DNA of 64,000 bases from Pyrenopolyporus hunteri (Eukaryota > Ascomycota > Sordariomycetes > Xylariales > Hypoxylaceae), in NCBI GenBank assembly GCA_902806595.1, contig CADCXC010000011.1, positions 1,488,001 through 1,552,000 on the forward strand, in the 5' to 3' direction. The notes below the pieces were generated by a model, which saw only the letters and a list, made by a program, of their open reading frames with translations, made no database searches and was not told where the DNA came from. Below, in pieces: positions 9,817 through 20,984 of the stretch (the first letter of the stretch is position 1; every line of letters starts with the position of its first letter). Position numbers and translations under genes: made by a program.

Positions 9817-11328
9817 TCACCATTCTATCCCCCGGGCAGAGAAAAACTCGGAAAGCTGGAACTGCCCAACCTCCGCATCCGACAACTGCCTCGAGAAACC
9901 CACCCTCGCATCCGTCGCCGCCCCGGGGCCGTAATTCTCATACTCACCCAGCACCACACTGCCCGTCCGCGGATCACTCGCCGACCACACCGCCCACCCC
10001 GCCGGCGCTATCGAGCCGTCCAGATACGTCCGGACGTACGCGACGCGGGAAAACTCGTTATACGGACGCCCCAGGAACACGGATCCCGCGGCGACTCCGG
10101 GCCCGGCGGTCACGGCGCACTGGTCCAGGACTAGGCCCCCGGGACTGCTGGCGGAGGACCGCTTCATGGCGGCGATTTTGCCGCCCGAGGTGTTGGGCGC
10201 GACGGTGCTGTTGAGCAGGTAGGTCGACCCGGAACCCCAGATGAAGTCGATGGAGCCGACGATGAGGCTGTGGGAGAGGAAGGTGAGGGTGTTGGTGTTG
10301 GTGTTGAAGGTGTCTGGTGGGTGGGGGAAATAGCGGGGGTTGTTAGTGTTTGGGGGTGGTGGTAGAGGGGAATGGGGGCTTGGTTTTTTCTCTTTTACTT
10401 ACTGCGTGGTGTTAGTTACTGATAGTTGGGGATATGATACTAGAGATAATTCGGAAGTAGGAGTAGGCAGGTATATACATCATAAAAAAAGGAAATATGG
10501 TCCGCACATACCCCTGGTTCCCAGTAATCTGGCACCCGTAAAAAGCCGCGACCCCATTATTCCCCGCGGCGAAGCCGAGGGACGCGTACCCGCGGGCCTG
10601 GCCGAAGACGTTGTTCAAGTTGATATTGTAAAGCTGGATGTTCGTAGCCCGGGAGTACAGCGTCGCGGAGTCGGAATTGCTCTGGTCGGCCTGGGTGTCG
10701 ACCCCGGCGCTGTTCTGCACCACGACCCGGTTCCGGCTGTTGTCGAACGGAGCCTCCGAGTACCCCCGGAACACGGTGGTGCCGGACCGGTTGAGGACGA
10801 GCTGCTCCTTGTATAGGCCGGGGTATATGAATATGGTCGCGGTGGTTGAGCTTGGGAGGCCCTGGATGGCGGAGATGGCTGAGGTGATGGTGGTGTAGAC
10901 GGTCTTGCCTGGAATAGGGGTTTGGGACACGATGTAGTCACCTTCGGCGGGCTCTGTGGGGTCAATGCCAAAAGGGGTGGTGTCCTTAGCGTAAGCATTA
11001 ACAGAGGCTCAAGAGAAGTTAGCCTAGACCGGGTTGTTACAAACCTTATATTCCCATATAGGCAGCATGAGTTGCTTTATACGGATTCGACAAGGACTAG
11101 TATTTAGTGTAGGGTGTAAATACACAATAGCCGGCACGCCAGTCCCTTAGCCACTAGGTAAGGAGCGAAGGTATATATACGCGCGACTTACTACAGAGAA
11201 TAAGAGGGCGTTGTTAACTTACCCCTGCTTTCCGTAGCCCTCGCTAAAGAAGCGATGCCTAGTCTACCGGCTCCAACAACCAATAAAGCCAAGTAGCCGA
11301 GCGTAAGCTCTATTACTAGGAGTAACAT
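9817..11328 (-). CDS. pectin methylesterase (CE8)
   Basis: Exons: 11328-11223, 11007-10513 and 10313-9817, giving 365 residues. Exon 1 encodes a strongly hydrophobic start (MLLLVIELTLGYLALLVV) fitting a secretory signal. The core is a right-handed beta-helix pectinesterase: ATIFIYPGLYKEQL, GTTVFRGYSE, the GFAAGN block, GNQ-D-TFNT, SIDFIWG, LGRPYNEFSR and GEYENYGPGA. Family knowledge: the two active-site aspartates lie in the GxQDT and DFIFG motifs and the Arg in LGRPW. Here these read GNQDT, DFIWG and LGRPY, so the Trp is replaced by Tyr. It de-esterifies homogalacturonan outside the cell. The Asp codon of GNQDT is split by a stwintron (10314-10512); an ordinary intron would shift the frame. 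The exon 1/2 junction is less certain, since an acceptor closer to GACACC is possible. The final codon overlaps a GTGAGT-like sequence but reads TGA. Confidence 0.88.
10314..10512 (-). other. [D1,2] stwintron in pectin methylesterase
   Basis: On the minus strand exon 2 ends ...AAC CAG G at 10513. G10512 is the first base of the external donor. The internal intron 10511-10402 (110 nt) starts GTATGT, has an AACTAACAC branch and ends ACGCAG. The DNA then continues TAAGTAAAAG, so internal excision rebuilds a GTAAGT donor. The external intron (89 nt in two pieces) has a CACTAACAAC branch and ends CACCAG at 10314. The joined codon is G+AC, giving the conserved Asp of GNQDT and the right frame for TFNT. 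Using the GTATGT donor with the final acceptor alone leaves one extra G. Confidence 0.85.
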
Positions 11329-12287
11329 GTTGAAAGTCTAAGCAGATAATGTTATTCCAGAGTTACTATAAGTGATATATGGTGATACTACTGACCGAAT
11401 AGGTATATAAAGGTTCAAAATAGTTGCCACCTCTGTGTGAGATCCTAACTGAACACTCATAGTTTTACAGTTTATAAGGCGAAGAGGACGTTCTTATACG
11501 CGCCTGTCTGTGGTATCAGGAAGGAGGGGCAGTGACCGTTGCATTAATAACCGGCGATTCATAGGCCATTCCTTGAGTCAACCGGTAAAGTCCATTAACG
11601 CACCAATAAAGAGACTAGGACATCTTTTCGATTCGCCCTTTGAAATGGCGCCTTACCATTTGGGCAATACTAATGATATTGGCTTGTGGTTGGTAATTAG
11701 AGTCGTGATAAACGTGATTCCCCCTATTATCCAATCCTAGCCTTTAAACTCTAGTATAGCTCGATATAGACCAAATCTCTCATTAATATTTTATGCCTAA
11801 GTAATAATAAGAGGTCTGAATTACTTATTGAGTAGTTAAATATTTGGATTGAGTTCTAAACCAGGCTTGCTACAGGGTGAGGGTGAGGGTTAGGGTTAGG
11901 GTTGATAACAATAGCTTAGTTTCGTTTGACTATTATATGGTCTCTTGATCGAGGCTTTAATTATGGCTTATTGGTGCCTCTTATTACTTGCTTAGCTTAA
12001 ATAGCAATATGACTATGGGAGTTCTGTTTACAGTAGATCTTATATAGGAGAGTATACCTAAAATACAACTTGCCAAACCCCGTCTATTGTGTAAATAATC
12101 TTTCTAACATGATTCTATTTCTATACAGATTATGAATTCCTTGACCACATCAACCGATTAGCATCTAAATCATGCGTGCTATATCCTTGCCCAAAATGCC
12201 TTCTCTAGGTATCTTACCAAGGCGCTCGATAGATCGTCATAAACTGCATCCTGCGGAATAGCATATATAAACACAGGGCCCTCTGAT
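11329..12287. other. intergenic region with telomere-like tract
   Basis: This region lies upstream of the pectin methylesterase and in the 3' flank of the MFS gene. It is AT-rich and gene-free apart from an unremarkable short frame (11510-11740). The notable element is the TTAGGG-type tract listed separately. Confidence 0.55.
11874..11905 (+). repeat. interstitial telomere-type repeat
   Basis: A run of GGGTGA GGGTGA GGGTTA GGGTTA GGGTT units. The second half is the exact TTAGGG repeat used at telomeres of most filamentous ascomycetes; the first half is the one-base variant TGAGGG. It is flanked by ordinary AT-rich intergenic DNA on both sides, so it is internal and not a chromosome end. Confidence 0.8.
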
Positions 12288-13985
12288 TCAAGAGGCTTTC
12301 TCTCGTTCGAAACGCTGGTATCTCTCCTCTCTCCACTTGGGACCCCATTTTCGCACTATCAACACACAGGGGCTCGCCGCCAACACAACCATCCCCATGA
12401 AGAGATACGTGAAGCCATAGCCCCACGCGTCGATGATGTACTGGACGACAGCAGTGCCGATGGCGCTAAGCGTCGCCCTGGTCAAGTTAAACGTGGACGA
12501 GACCCTGCCCGGGTTCATGGGGTACAGGTCGATGAGCAGGGTCGTCAGGATAGACACAGGCCCGCTCAGCCCAGCACCAGCAAAGAATAGAATAACTAGC
12601 GGCGCTGCGAGACTACTTCCGGAGTCGACGACCCAGCCCCACGCGACGGTCATAGCAACCGCGAGTAGCGTCCACGGCCACATGATATCCAGCCTTGCCC
12701 TCTCGAGCGGGAACTTGCGCATATCGTCACCGCGCTTGCGGTCCGGCGACACCCCGATGCTCCGCGCGACCCGCGCGTAGTTCCAGTTGAGCAGCTTGCC
12801 GACGACGGTGGCCCCGACGACGGACCCGACTGAGGAGGGGATGTAGCACAGCCCGACTTGCAGGTCGTTGAAGTTGTACCGGCGGCGGATGACGTCCTGC
12901 AGGGGAACCATGACGGCGTAGTTGGCCATGACGAACAGGGACATGAAGAGCATGAGGAGCCCGACGTCCTTTTCGAAGATGATGCGGACCGCGGCGAGGA
13001 TGTTGGGCACGGGGATCTTCCTCGGGCGCTTGGTTGGTTGAGGCTGGCCCGAGTTGCTGGGATGGGATTCGAGGTCCCGCTGCCTCTTGCGCTGATGGTA
13101 GGAGGATCCTAGGGATGCGTTGAGCCGCGGTGGAGGGATGGAGCCGTTGCCGACGATCTGGCGGGCGCTCTGATATTAAACGTTAGCTTGACCCCTAACC
13201 CCTTAATGAATTGACCGTAGTCTCACCTCAGGAACGAAAGGCACATAAATAAGCAGAAACACGCCGGCACCGATAATTAGGAACCAAAATGTCGATCGCC
13301 AGCCTAGGAACTGGGTTAATATGCCGCCTATCACCGGCGCCAGAGCAGGCGCGAACATGGCGCTGGCCTGGACCGCCGTAATGTATCCGCCGCGGTCGGC
13401 GCTCGTCGTAAAATCCGCCATGACGGCGCTACCAATGGCAACGGTGGCGCTGCTCCCGGTACTCTGCAGGGCACGCAGGACCATGAGAGCGGCGTAGTTG
13501 TGCTGTAAAGCCAAGCCGATATTGGCGCCAATGTAGATGGCGAAGGTGAGTATGTAGACGGGCCGACGGCCGATTTGGTCGCTGAGGTCGCCGAAGAAAA
13601 GGGGTGCGAGCGCTTGCATGATCTGGTAGACGGTCACGGAGAGGTTGATATCGGCGATGGAGCGGCCGTACGACTCGGCGATCGGCGTGATGGCCGGGAG
13701 GTAGATGAAGGAGGAAAAGGGGGAGAATAGGGTGCTGAAGACGGTCATGAGGACGAGGAAGACCTTCGTCCGGGGAGAAAAGACGGAGTAAACCGGCTGT
13801 GTTGGCGGCTCGTCTTGGTTCTGAATTTCGTTAGGACTATTATCTTCCGTGTCATTGACGACGCCGTCTTCCTCGTGTTTGACCGTCGTCTCGCCGTCGG
13901 GCGTGTCGTCCTTAGTAAATCCATCCTCGGGAGAATCCACATCGCCATGTTGCTCCGACGCCTTCTCATTAGGCGCCCCGAACAT
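12288..13985 (-). CDS. MFS transporter, DHA1 (multidrug/H+ antiporter) type
   Basis: Two exons, 13985-13227 and 13169-12288, separated by a 57-nt intron (GTGAGA donor, GCTAAC branch), giving 546 residues. A hydrophilic acidic N-terminus (about 75 residues) precedes 12 predicted membrane helices. Between TM2 and TM3 is the MFS motif A, GDLSDQIGRRPVY. The R-x-LQ-(S/G)TGSSATVAIGSAVMAD stretch and GPVIGG-like APVIGGILTQFLGWR in TM4-5 are typical of the Qdr/Flr branch of drug:H+ antiporters. A basic cytoplasmic loop (QRKRQR, TKRPRKIP) joins the two six-helix halves. The substrate cannot be read from the sequence. Its position between two pectin-degrading genes suggests, but does not show, a link with sugar-acid or phenolic export. 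It is divergent from the rhamnogalacturonate lyase gene. Confidence 0.9.
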
Positions 13986-15358
13986 AACTTCAAATCTTCA
14001 AATATTTGCTTCTTTTATACAACGAATTGTCAACGGTTCTATGTTTCTAGCGTATTTACCCCTGATGACATGCCCCTATTTCAATGAGGCAAGATGGGAA
14101 ATAGTCAATATAAATACCCAATCGAAAGATAGAAAGCGAGTTCGGTCAGAATATATGCAATGCGACGTCTCATATTGACGTAGTTCATTTAAAGGGCCCT
14201 CTCTCATATATGTTCGCCTCCTAGGTATTGCACACGACTCCGTGACCCGCACTCGGAGCCGATGCCTGGATGCCGACGTCGGCACCGGGCCGGCGAATCA
14301 CAGAACAATCCCAGGGTCGCGTGAGATTTGGATAATTTCTCTCCTCTCCGGTCTCTAAATTCTACTGCCTGCGAAACTCTTCTTTAGCAATCCCTTCGCC
14401 TAGCAATATAATGACCGCGCAGCATATCGAAGCCCAAGGATTTCCTTGACATAGAATACATTTTCTTTTTTTGCCGCCTTAGCTTAATGGCCCGACTATC
14501 CCCCTAGGCGGATGACCTAGCTTTGGCGGTTGCATCGATAAATGTCTACGAATATGGCATCTAGTGATTTGTCTTGCTATAAATCTATCACTTCTAAGGT
14601 ACGGTTAGATTATTCAGCTTAGATTTTAGGCCGGACGCCTTAGTTTATATGGTCATTTGTCATAACACTCGATCCAAGAGTGGTTTACCCCGACTCAAAA
14701 GCGAAGCCTTTTCCCCAGCATGGCACCTGTGGTAGCATACCGTTTTAGCGGCTCAATTGGCTATTTTCAACCCCGGATTGCTTTCGGTCAGGACGTACCA
14801 TTCCGTCTTATACCCCCGTGCTACGTGGGTCGTCTACCCTATCCGTTTGCCTTATACATCTGTCCCGTACCTGCGTGCGAGTAATATGGGTAGTCCTCAC
14901 ATAGTGGCATCTCCATACCACAGGCTCGATCGGATTATGGGTCACATCGAGGCTTGGCAGATGTACAATATCATCCCAAGGCTTCCAAAAAAGGGACGAA
15001 CCGTAAAAAGACTCGGACCCAGAATCGTGGCAGTATGGTAATTAATCGGTTAGGGCTAACAGGTATGTAACAATGCGCGGCCAGCCCCCGCATCTCGTCA
15101 TTATATAATATATCAGGCATTTCATAATATTTCCGCGAACACGCTCGTTCGGTTTAAGACAGACCGAGATGTCAATATGGACGGAGTGATCCTGTTTTAG
15201 ATGGCTCAGCATAGCGAAAACCCGGCGGTAGGTATTTGCATATTTAGTATATAACCCAATAGGGGAACCACAGCAACTATGCCTTGCTACGCCCTCCTTG
15301 ATAATACCGGGTACCGCTATCATTAGGTTCGCTTCGAGTTCTATCTAATTCTAGCAAG
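13986..15358. promoter_or_regulatory. divergent upstream region of MFS and rhamnogalacturonate lyase
   Basis: This 1.37-kb region holds the promoters of two divergent genes. Short frames here (such as 14757-15041) show no domain and are not called. No tRNA or repeat is recognised. Confidence 0.45.
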
Positions 15359-17423
15359 ATGATAGGGTTGAAGGCCTTCGCGTTCGCGGTCTTGGCTTGC
15401 CGGGTAAAGGCGTTTCTGAACGCGACCGAGACCAGCTCCCAGTATGTCTTACAGAACGACGACCTCTACGTAGGTGTGAGCAAAAGCAACGGACAAGTTA
15501 CCCAGCTAGTATTGGGCAAGCAGGATCTGTTGAGCGGGCCGACTGGATCTACAGGTAGAGGGCCGTACCTCGACTGCTCTTGTGTTCCCAGCGGGTTTTG
15601 GACTCCTGGAGGCACCGCTAAATACCAGCTCATCAAGGGCACCGACTCTACTGGAAAACCGTATGGCGGCGTCGTGATGCGGGATACATACGCGTCTACT
15701 AACCAGACCTTGGAGCAATATTGGTTTTTAAGAGAAGGCGAGACCGGCATACACACGTTCTCCCGAGTCACCTATTATAATTCAAGAACACCTTTCCTCC
15801 GAGGCCTTGGCGAACTACGCACGCTCTTCAGGCCAAACACACCGCTATGGACTCATCTCTCCAGCGGCGATGACAATTGGGCGCCGTTTCCCTCATCGGA
15901 CGCCAACAGGAGGGCGGTAACGGTCCAGGATGCGACGACTTATCTTGGAAACGCTAAAAACGACCCCTATGTGCAGCAATACTCCGATTTCTTCACAAAG
16001 TATACCTTTTCCGAGGTATGGCGCGACCACCTTGTCCACGGGCAGTACTCGGACGGATCAACTAGCTCCGATAAGAATACGTACGGTGCTTGGCTGGTTC
16101 ACAACACACGGGAAACCTATTACGGTGGCCCGCTGCACTCGGATCTTGTTGTGGATGGTATAGTTGTAAGACTCCTTACCCCTTTCTGACATTTCTCTGG
16201 TGAGGTAAGAATCACTCACATCCGTATCTTTGTAGTATAACTACATGGTGTCAGGGCACCACGGCGCTCCTGTTCCTAACATGACCCATGGCTTCGATCG
16301 CACCTTTGGGCCGCAGTTTTTCTACTTTAATAAGGGTGGTCCGAAGACGACGCTTGCTGAACTTAGGGCCGATGCGGCGAAGTACGCGGACCCAGAATGG
16401 AATAGCGAATTTTACGACAGTATCGCCAAATACGTGCCGAACTACACGCCATCGTCACAGCGTACTACGTTCAAAGCCACTATCGAGTTGCCCGAGGGCG
16501 CAAAGCGGCCCCTTGCTGTCCTCTCTGAGAATGGGCAGGACTTCCAACTTAATGTTTTCGACCATACCAGTCTGCAGTTCTGGGCGGATATCGACCCTAG
16601 CACCGGAACGGTGGAGATCCCGAGGGTGAAAGAAGGCACGTACAGACTAACGGTCTATGCCGAGGGGATCTTCGGGTGGTTCATCCAGGACGACGTCAAA
16701 GTATCGAAATCTGCGAGCGGTCCATTCCAGTATAAGTGGACGCCGGAAAGCGCGGGCAAAGAGATTTGGCGAATCGGGACTCCCGACAAATCGGCGGGCG
16801 AGTACAGGCACGGCTATGCGCCGGATACCTCGAAGCCGTTGAAGCCCGCGCAGCACCGCATCTACTGGGGGAACTGGGATTTCGCCAAGGACTTCCCGGA
16901 TGGCGTGAACTTCAAGATCGGGCAGAGCAAGGAGGCCGAGGACTTCAACTACATCCACTGGAGCGTGTTCCCAGGGCGTTCTAACTACTTCCGCCCGGAG
17001 CCGTACTATAAGAACGTCAACAACTGGACTATCCAGTTCGACCTTACCAAAGACCAGCTCGCTAGCGCGAAGAAGGCGACGCTTACGGTCGAGCTGGCGG
17101 GCGTCAAGACAGCGAATGGCAATGATAAGTGGGCGGCGCTACCGAAGGAGAAGTATCACAATGTGCCGTACACGGTCGCTGCTAATGGGAAGGACGTCGA
17201 GACGTGGGTCATACCGTACTGGCGCAGCGGTTCGTGTGGCGCCCGGAGCAGCGTCGTCTGCCAGAACTTCGGACACAAGTTCGAGGTCTCTACTGGGCTT
17301 CTGAAGGAGGGTACGAACGAATTCGTTTTGAGCCTGCCGTATAATGCGACGAATACGGAGACGGCGTTGTTGCCGGAAACGATTTACGTACAGTACGATG
17401 CGCTCAGGTTTGAGCTTAGCTAG
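15359..17423 (+). CDS. rglB: rhamnogalacturonate lyase, PL4 family (RglB-like)
   Basis: Two exons, 15359-16165 and 16236-17423, give 664 residues; the 70-nt intron has a GTAAGA donor and TTGTAG acceptor. Residues 1-18 form a signal peptide. The rest follows the three-domain PL4 plan: an N-terminal beta-sandwich catalytic domain (start YVLQNDDLYVGVSKSNGQ, then RGPYLDCSC, EQYWFLREGETGIHTFSR, FSEVWRDHLVHGQYSDG, YNYMVSGHHGAPVPNMTHGF), a middle fibronectin-III-like domain (about 390-450, EGTYRLTVYAEGIFGWF) and a C-terminal carbohydrate-binding-like domain (YWGNWDFAKDFPDGVNF to the end). The enzyme cleaves alpha-1,4 bonds between rhamnose and galacturonic acid in the rhamnogalacturonan-I backbone by beta-elimination. 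The length fits RglB rather than the shorter RglA. It lies 5 kb from the pectin methylesterase. Confidence 0.93.
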
Positions 17424-18255
17424 TTGAGATGGAAAAGCTGTGATTAGGTAGGCTAGGGTATTTAACTGTTTCTTATATTAAGGAGTACACGTAGGTACCC
17501 ATGATTCGACGTATAATTTGTGATAATATCATTTGTCTTCTTATAGATGGCGGTGATTCTAAATTGAAACTGGCTACTAACTGAAGGACTTGCAATGAGT
17601 AGGGGAGAGCCTGAAATGTCTCCCGTACTAGTAGATCAAGTTTTAAGACATATTGATAGTAGAATATTATAATATGGTGCCGAGTAGATGAAAGAGAAGC
17701 TGATTACCACACGCATGGAATGTTGATATTTACACGGCTTGACAGAATGTGTTGACGATGGTAAATAGTAAATAAAAAGAAAGAAATAAAAAGAAATATG
17801 GCGCGTACGCACGGATTAAACGGTACACAAGCCAGGAATGCAATATATTCTATTTTTAGCAATATTTAGCGCATTCGGCCCATCTATTGGCGGTTAGCAT
17901 GGCCGAATGCGTCCAAGCGCCCCTCGGTAGTCGGGATGATTCGTGGAACTCGATTATCGATAAGCTTTATGCTGCTAGGTAGCAGCCCGCGTCTACCGTG
18001 ACATGACGCGACGTCACAATTTCGACTTCCATTCTTAAAACGCTCACTAGGATCCTTCTTATACCGAGACCCATGTCGAACGAGCAATACTCTGTCATCC
18101 CGTCTCGTAATTTACGCGGCCAAAAAGAAGACGATAGAGCCCGGTACTCGGCGCGGGATTCGTGAATCTCTGACTCCGGAAATCGAGAAAGCGGAGTAGT
18201 ATCGCAAAAGACGAGGCTCGTGTGCGCCAATTTATCCCAGCCCAACGCGGTTCGA
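17424..18255. other. intergenic region
   Basis: The AT-rich 3' flank of the lyase passes into the 5' region of the next gene. No gene, RNA or repeat is recognised. Confidence 0.5.
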
Positions 18256-20390
18256 ATGGCTACGAACGAATACGATGAGGTGGCCGTGATGGATGAAGAT
18301 ATGAAGGCCGAGGGCTACAGCAACCAGAACAGCCAGGGTTTCGGGAGTATGGAGAGGTCGCCGCTATCGAAGCCGCGCAGTTTATCGGACGGCGGAGGCG
18401 CGCAACTATCACCATCACCCCACATCCTCGAGGCCTCACGGCGCACATCGAAAGACGACACCGATAGTTCTCTTATTAAGGATAAGAACCAAGATGCGTC
18501 AGCCGCCGCCGTCGCTACTCCGGTCACTCCTCGACGACCCGAATTTCCTCTACGTGGCCTATCAATCCAGATGTCACAGTGCGACTCTGTTTCGCCAGCT
18601 CAGACACCCAATCACGTCAAACTGGCCCCTCTTTCCCCTAAACTTGACCACTCCCAGATCTACGCTTCGCCAACTAACATCCTACCTCGCCGATCCCGCG
18701 GCCTCGACTTCTCCCGAGCAGCCACCAGCCTTCACCACTCCACCCTCGCCGAACAGTCCTCCCCCGATTCTTCACCGACCATAGGCGGACGAGCCATGAA
18801 CATCCCCGGCCGAGGCAACGGTGAATACGGTCAGGAGCAATCCGCCACCTCTTTGTGGTCTATGATGGGCAACCAAGAGCGCATGAATATTGCGAGTTCT
18901 GTAGGGAGCACGAACCCTCTAGCGTCCGACTCTTCCTCGAGCTCAAGCGACGATGACCTCATGGACGAAGAAATGGAAGACGCTATATTCAGCACGCCCC
19001 AGGTCGCTAAGGGCAGCCAGCAGCTCAGGAACCTGACACCGGGGTGCGGAAATAACGTCGTCCCGTGGGCGTCGGGCGTTTCATCGGCTATAAATAGCCT
19101 TCAAAGTTTCCGAGCACGGCCGCGCAGACATCCAAAGAAGAAACCGCGCGGCCTGGCCGGACTGGGTTTTAGCCCTGCGGCCCCCTCGTTTTCCAAATCC
19201 CCGCCGAATAACGTTGTCAAGGATATTAGGGACGGTTCTCTTCCTCATTCTCGGAGGGAAAGCATCAGCTGGGCCGCCAACCAACTGCATATCTCCGGTA
19301 GCGAAAGCGATGATAAATCCATGGACGCTAGCGAAACATTGTCGAGGGATGGCACGCGAGGCGTGATCAAGCGCGTCGTGACGAGACGGGGCAGTCTATT
19401 GGTAAGTTCGCTGGTCTTGACTATAATAATGATAGTCCTTGCTAATTGCACCCTAAGCCGAAGACAAAGGGCTTCGCGCGTATCCGCGCCGCCCTCGCCG
19501 AGGAAAGCGCACCGATAGATTCGGAAGTTCGACGCGAAGCTGAGGTCATCCGTCAAGTTCGCGAGAGCGACATGGACCTCGAGCCCCGTATAACACCGGG
19601 GCCTACCCCTGCGTTGGATATATCGAACATGTCGACCGCGCAATCCTCTCCTAACCTAGCCACCACCCAGGATCCCCTCGACGACATACCAGAAGACGAT
19701 ATGATGACCGACTCCGCCTTGTCGAGCAGCTTCAAGCAGCAGGCCATGAAGAATTCCAAGGGCAAGAACTTCTGGGAGACCTTCTCCGAAACCAGCAGCG
19801 TAGCAGGAACCCGCGTCACTCCCCCACCATCCTCTCTCATGCCGCGCGGCTCCTCGTCCGGGATGAGCGAGGACATAAGCATGGACTCGCCGTCCGTATC
19901 CTCGGGATCCGGACCCTTCGGCCTCAGCCTCGGCAACGGCAGCCAACCGACGGCCGGCGGCGCCGGAAGCGAGAGCCAGAAATCCGACAACGCGCCGCAG
20001 CAACCGATCCCGCCGTCGCTCCTGCAGGGCGGCAGCAACGGGATCCCGCCGACGGCGGCCGAGATCACGCGGCGCATCAACAACAAGCGGCGCCGCGACG
20101 ACGACTTCGACCCGCACAGCTTCAAGCGCCGCGCCGTCAGCCCCGGCATGAACAGCGTCCACAACTCCCCCGTCACCCAGAGCCCCCTCCAGCGCGACAG
20201 CATGGCCCCCTGGGGCTCCCGCCCCGGGAGCAACCACGGCGGCGACAAGCCGTCCGGGACCCCCAGCGAGAACGGCAGCGTGGCCGGGAACGCGGGCTCG
20301 GGGAGGCCGGCGCCTGGTGCCAAGGGCCGCGTCGGGTTCCAGGGCATGGTCGATACGAATGATGGGCTGATGCGCATGAGTATTGAGTAG
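18256..20390 (+). CDS. unrecognised Ser/Pro-rich nuclear-type protein
   Basis: Two exons, 18256-19401 and 19458-20390 (donor GTAAGT, branch GCTAAT, acceptor CTAAG), give 692 residues. The start chosen is the first ATG in frame (MATNEYDEV); upstream codons are open but begin only with GTG. The protein is largely low-complexity: many SP/TP sites, a DSSSSSSDDD acidic patch, basic clusters that resemble nuclear localisation signals (RPRRHPKKKPRG; NNKRRRDDDFDPHSFKRR) and a C-terminal Gly/Ser-rich part. The best ordered segment spans the splice junction: KTKGFARIRAALAEES followed by a helical REAEVIRQVRESD. Multiple SP sites with NLSs suggest a kinase-regulated nuclear factor, but I cannot assign a family. 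There are no membrane segments or signal peptide. Exon 2 is distinctly GC-rich. Confidence 0.85.
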
Positions 20391-20984
20391 GGGGCGGTAA
20401 GGGATGGGATAGAGAAAGGGGTGAGGAGGGGAGGGGGAGGGCCGTGGGCTATGTGTAGTATTTTTGTATATGTTGCGTGTGTTAGGTACGCGGGCGTAGG
20501 GCAAGGAACTACCTACCTACACAATGTAAGATGGGAACGGCGTCGGGTTTGCATTAGGGATTAGACCGGGTCGGCGTCGGCGAGCGAGGGTGGGCGAGAT
20601 ATGTTCGCCTACCTACCTTACCTCCGCGTAGTATAAGTAGGTAGGTACCTACTTATATATACCTATATGTATAGGTCGTAACGTTTAGTATATCGCGGTA
20701 TGCTATTAATACTTGGTGCTAGTGGATTCGAATCACTTTTTCTCGTGAGTTTGATTTTATGATGGGGTAGTTGAGGCGTTATATAGTGCACCTCACATAC
20801 GTGGGTCCTGACTCCTAGGCAAATAATTATTTTCGTCCATCCCCCATTTTTACTCCGAGTCAAATACCCCCTATATAGCTCGGATTACACATTGATATGT
20901 CAATTTCTCTAAATCAGCACCATTACACTCCAATAATCTCGTTTGTACACATACGATAGCCTGCCAGCCTATCTACTAGTTGGG
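20391..20984. other. convergent intergenic region
   Basis: This is the 3' flank of both neighbouring genes. It contains a dense TAGGTAGGTACCTAC motif at about 20637-20652 and nothing else recognisable. Confidence 0.5.

Noticed and set aside
11191..11222. Third candidate stwintron in intron 1 of the pectin methylesterase (GTAAGT...CTGTAG followed by TAAGTC)
   Set aside because: The internal intron would be only 32 nt with the branch point next to the donor, which is too short for fungal splicing. A simple intron with the acceptor at 11008 closes the frame.
9778..11328. Pectin methylesterase as a frameshifted pseudogene
   Set aside because: The only apparent frameshift falls exactly at a donor and disappears with the stwintron model. 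Catalytic motifs are all present and no internal stop exists.
20719..20742. GGATTCGAATC followed by a T run, like the 3' end of a tRNA
   Set aside because: No cloverleaf can be formed upstream. The palindromic GATTCGAATC alone explains the resemblance.
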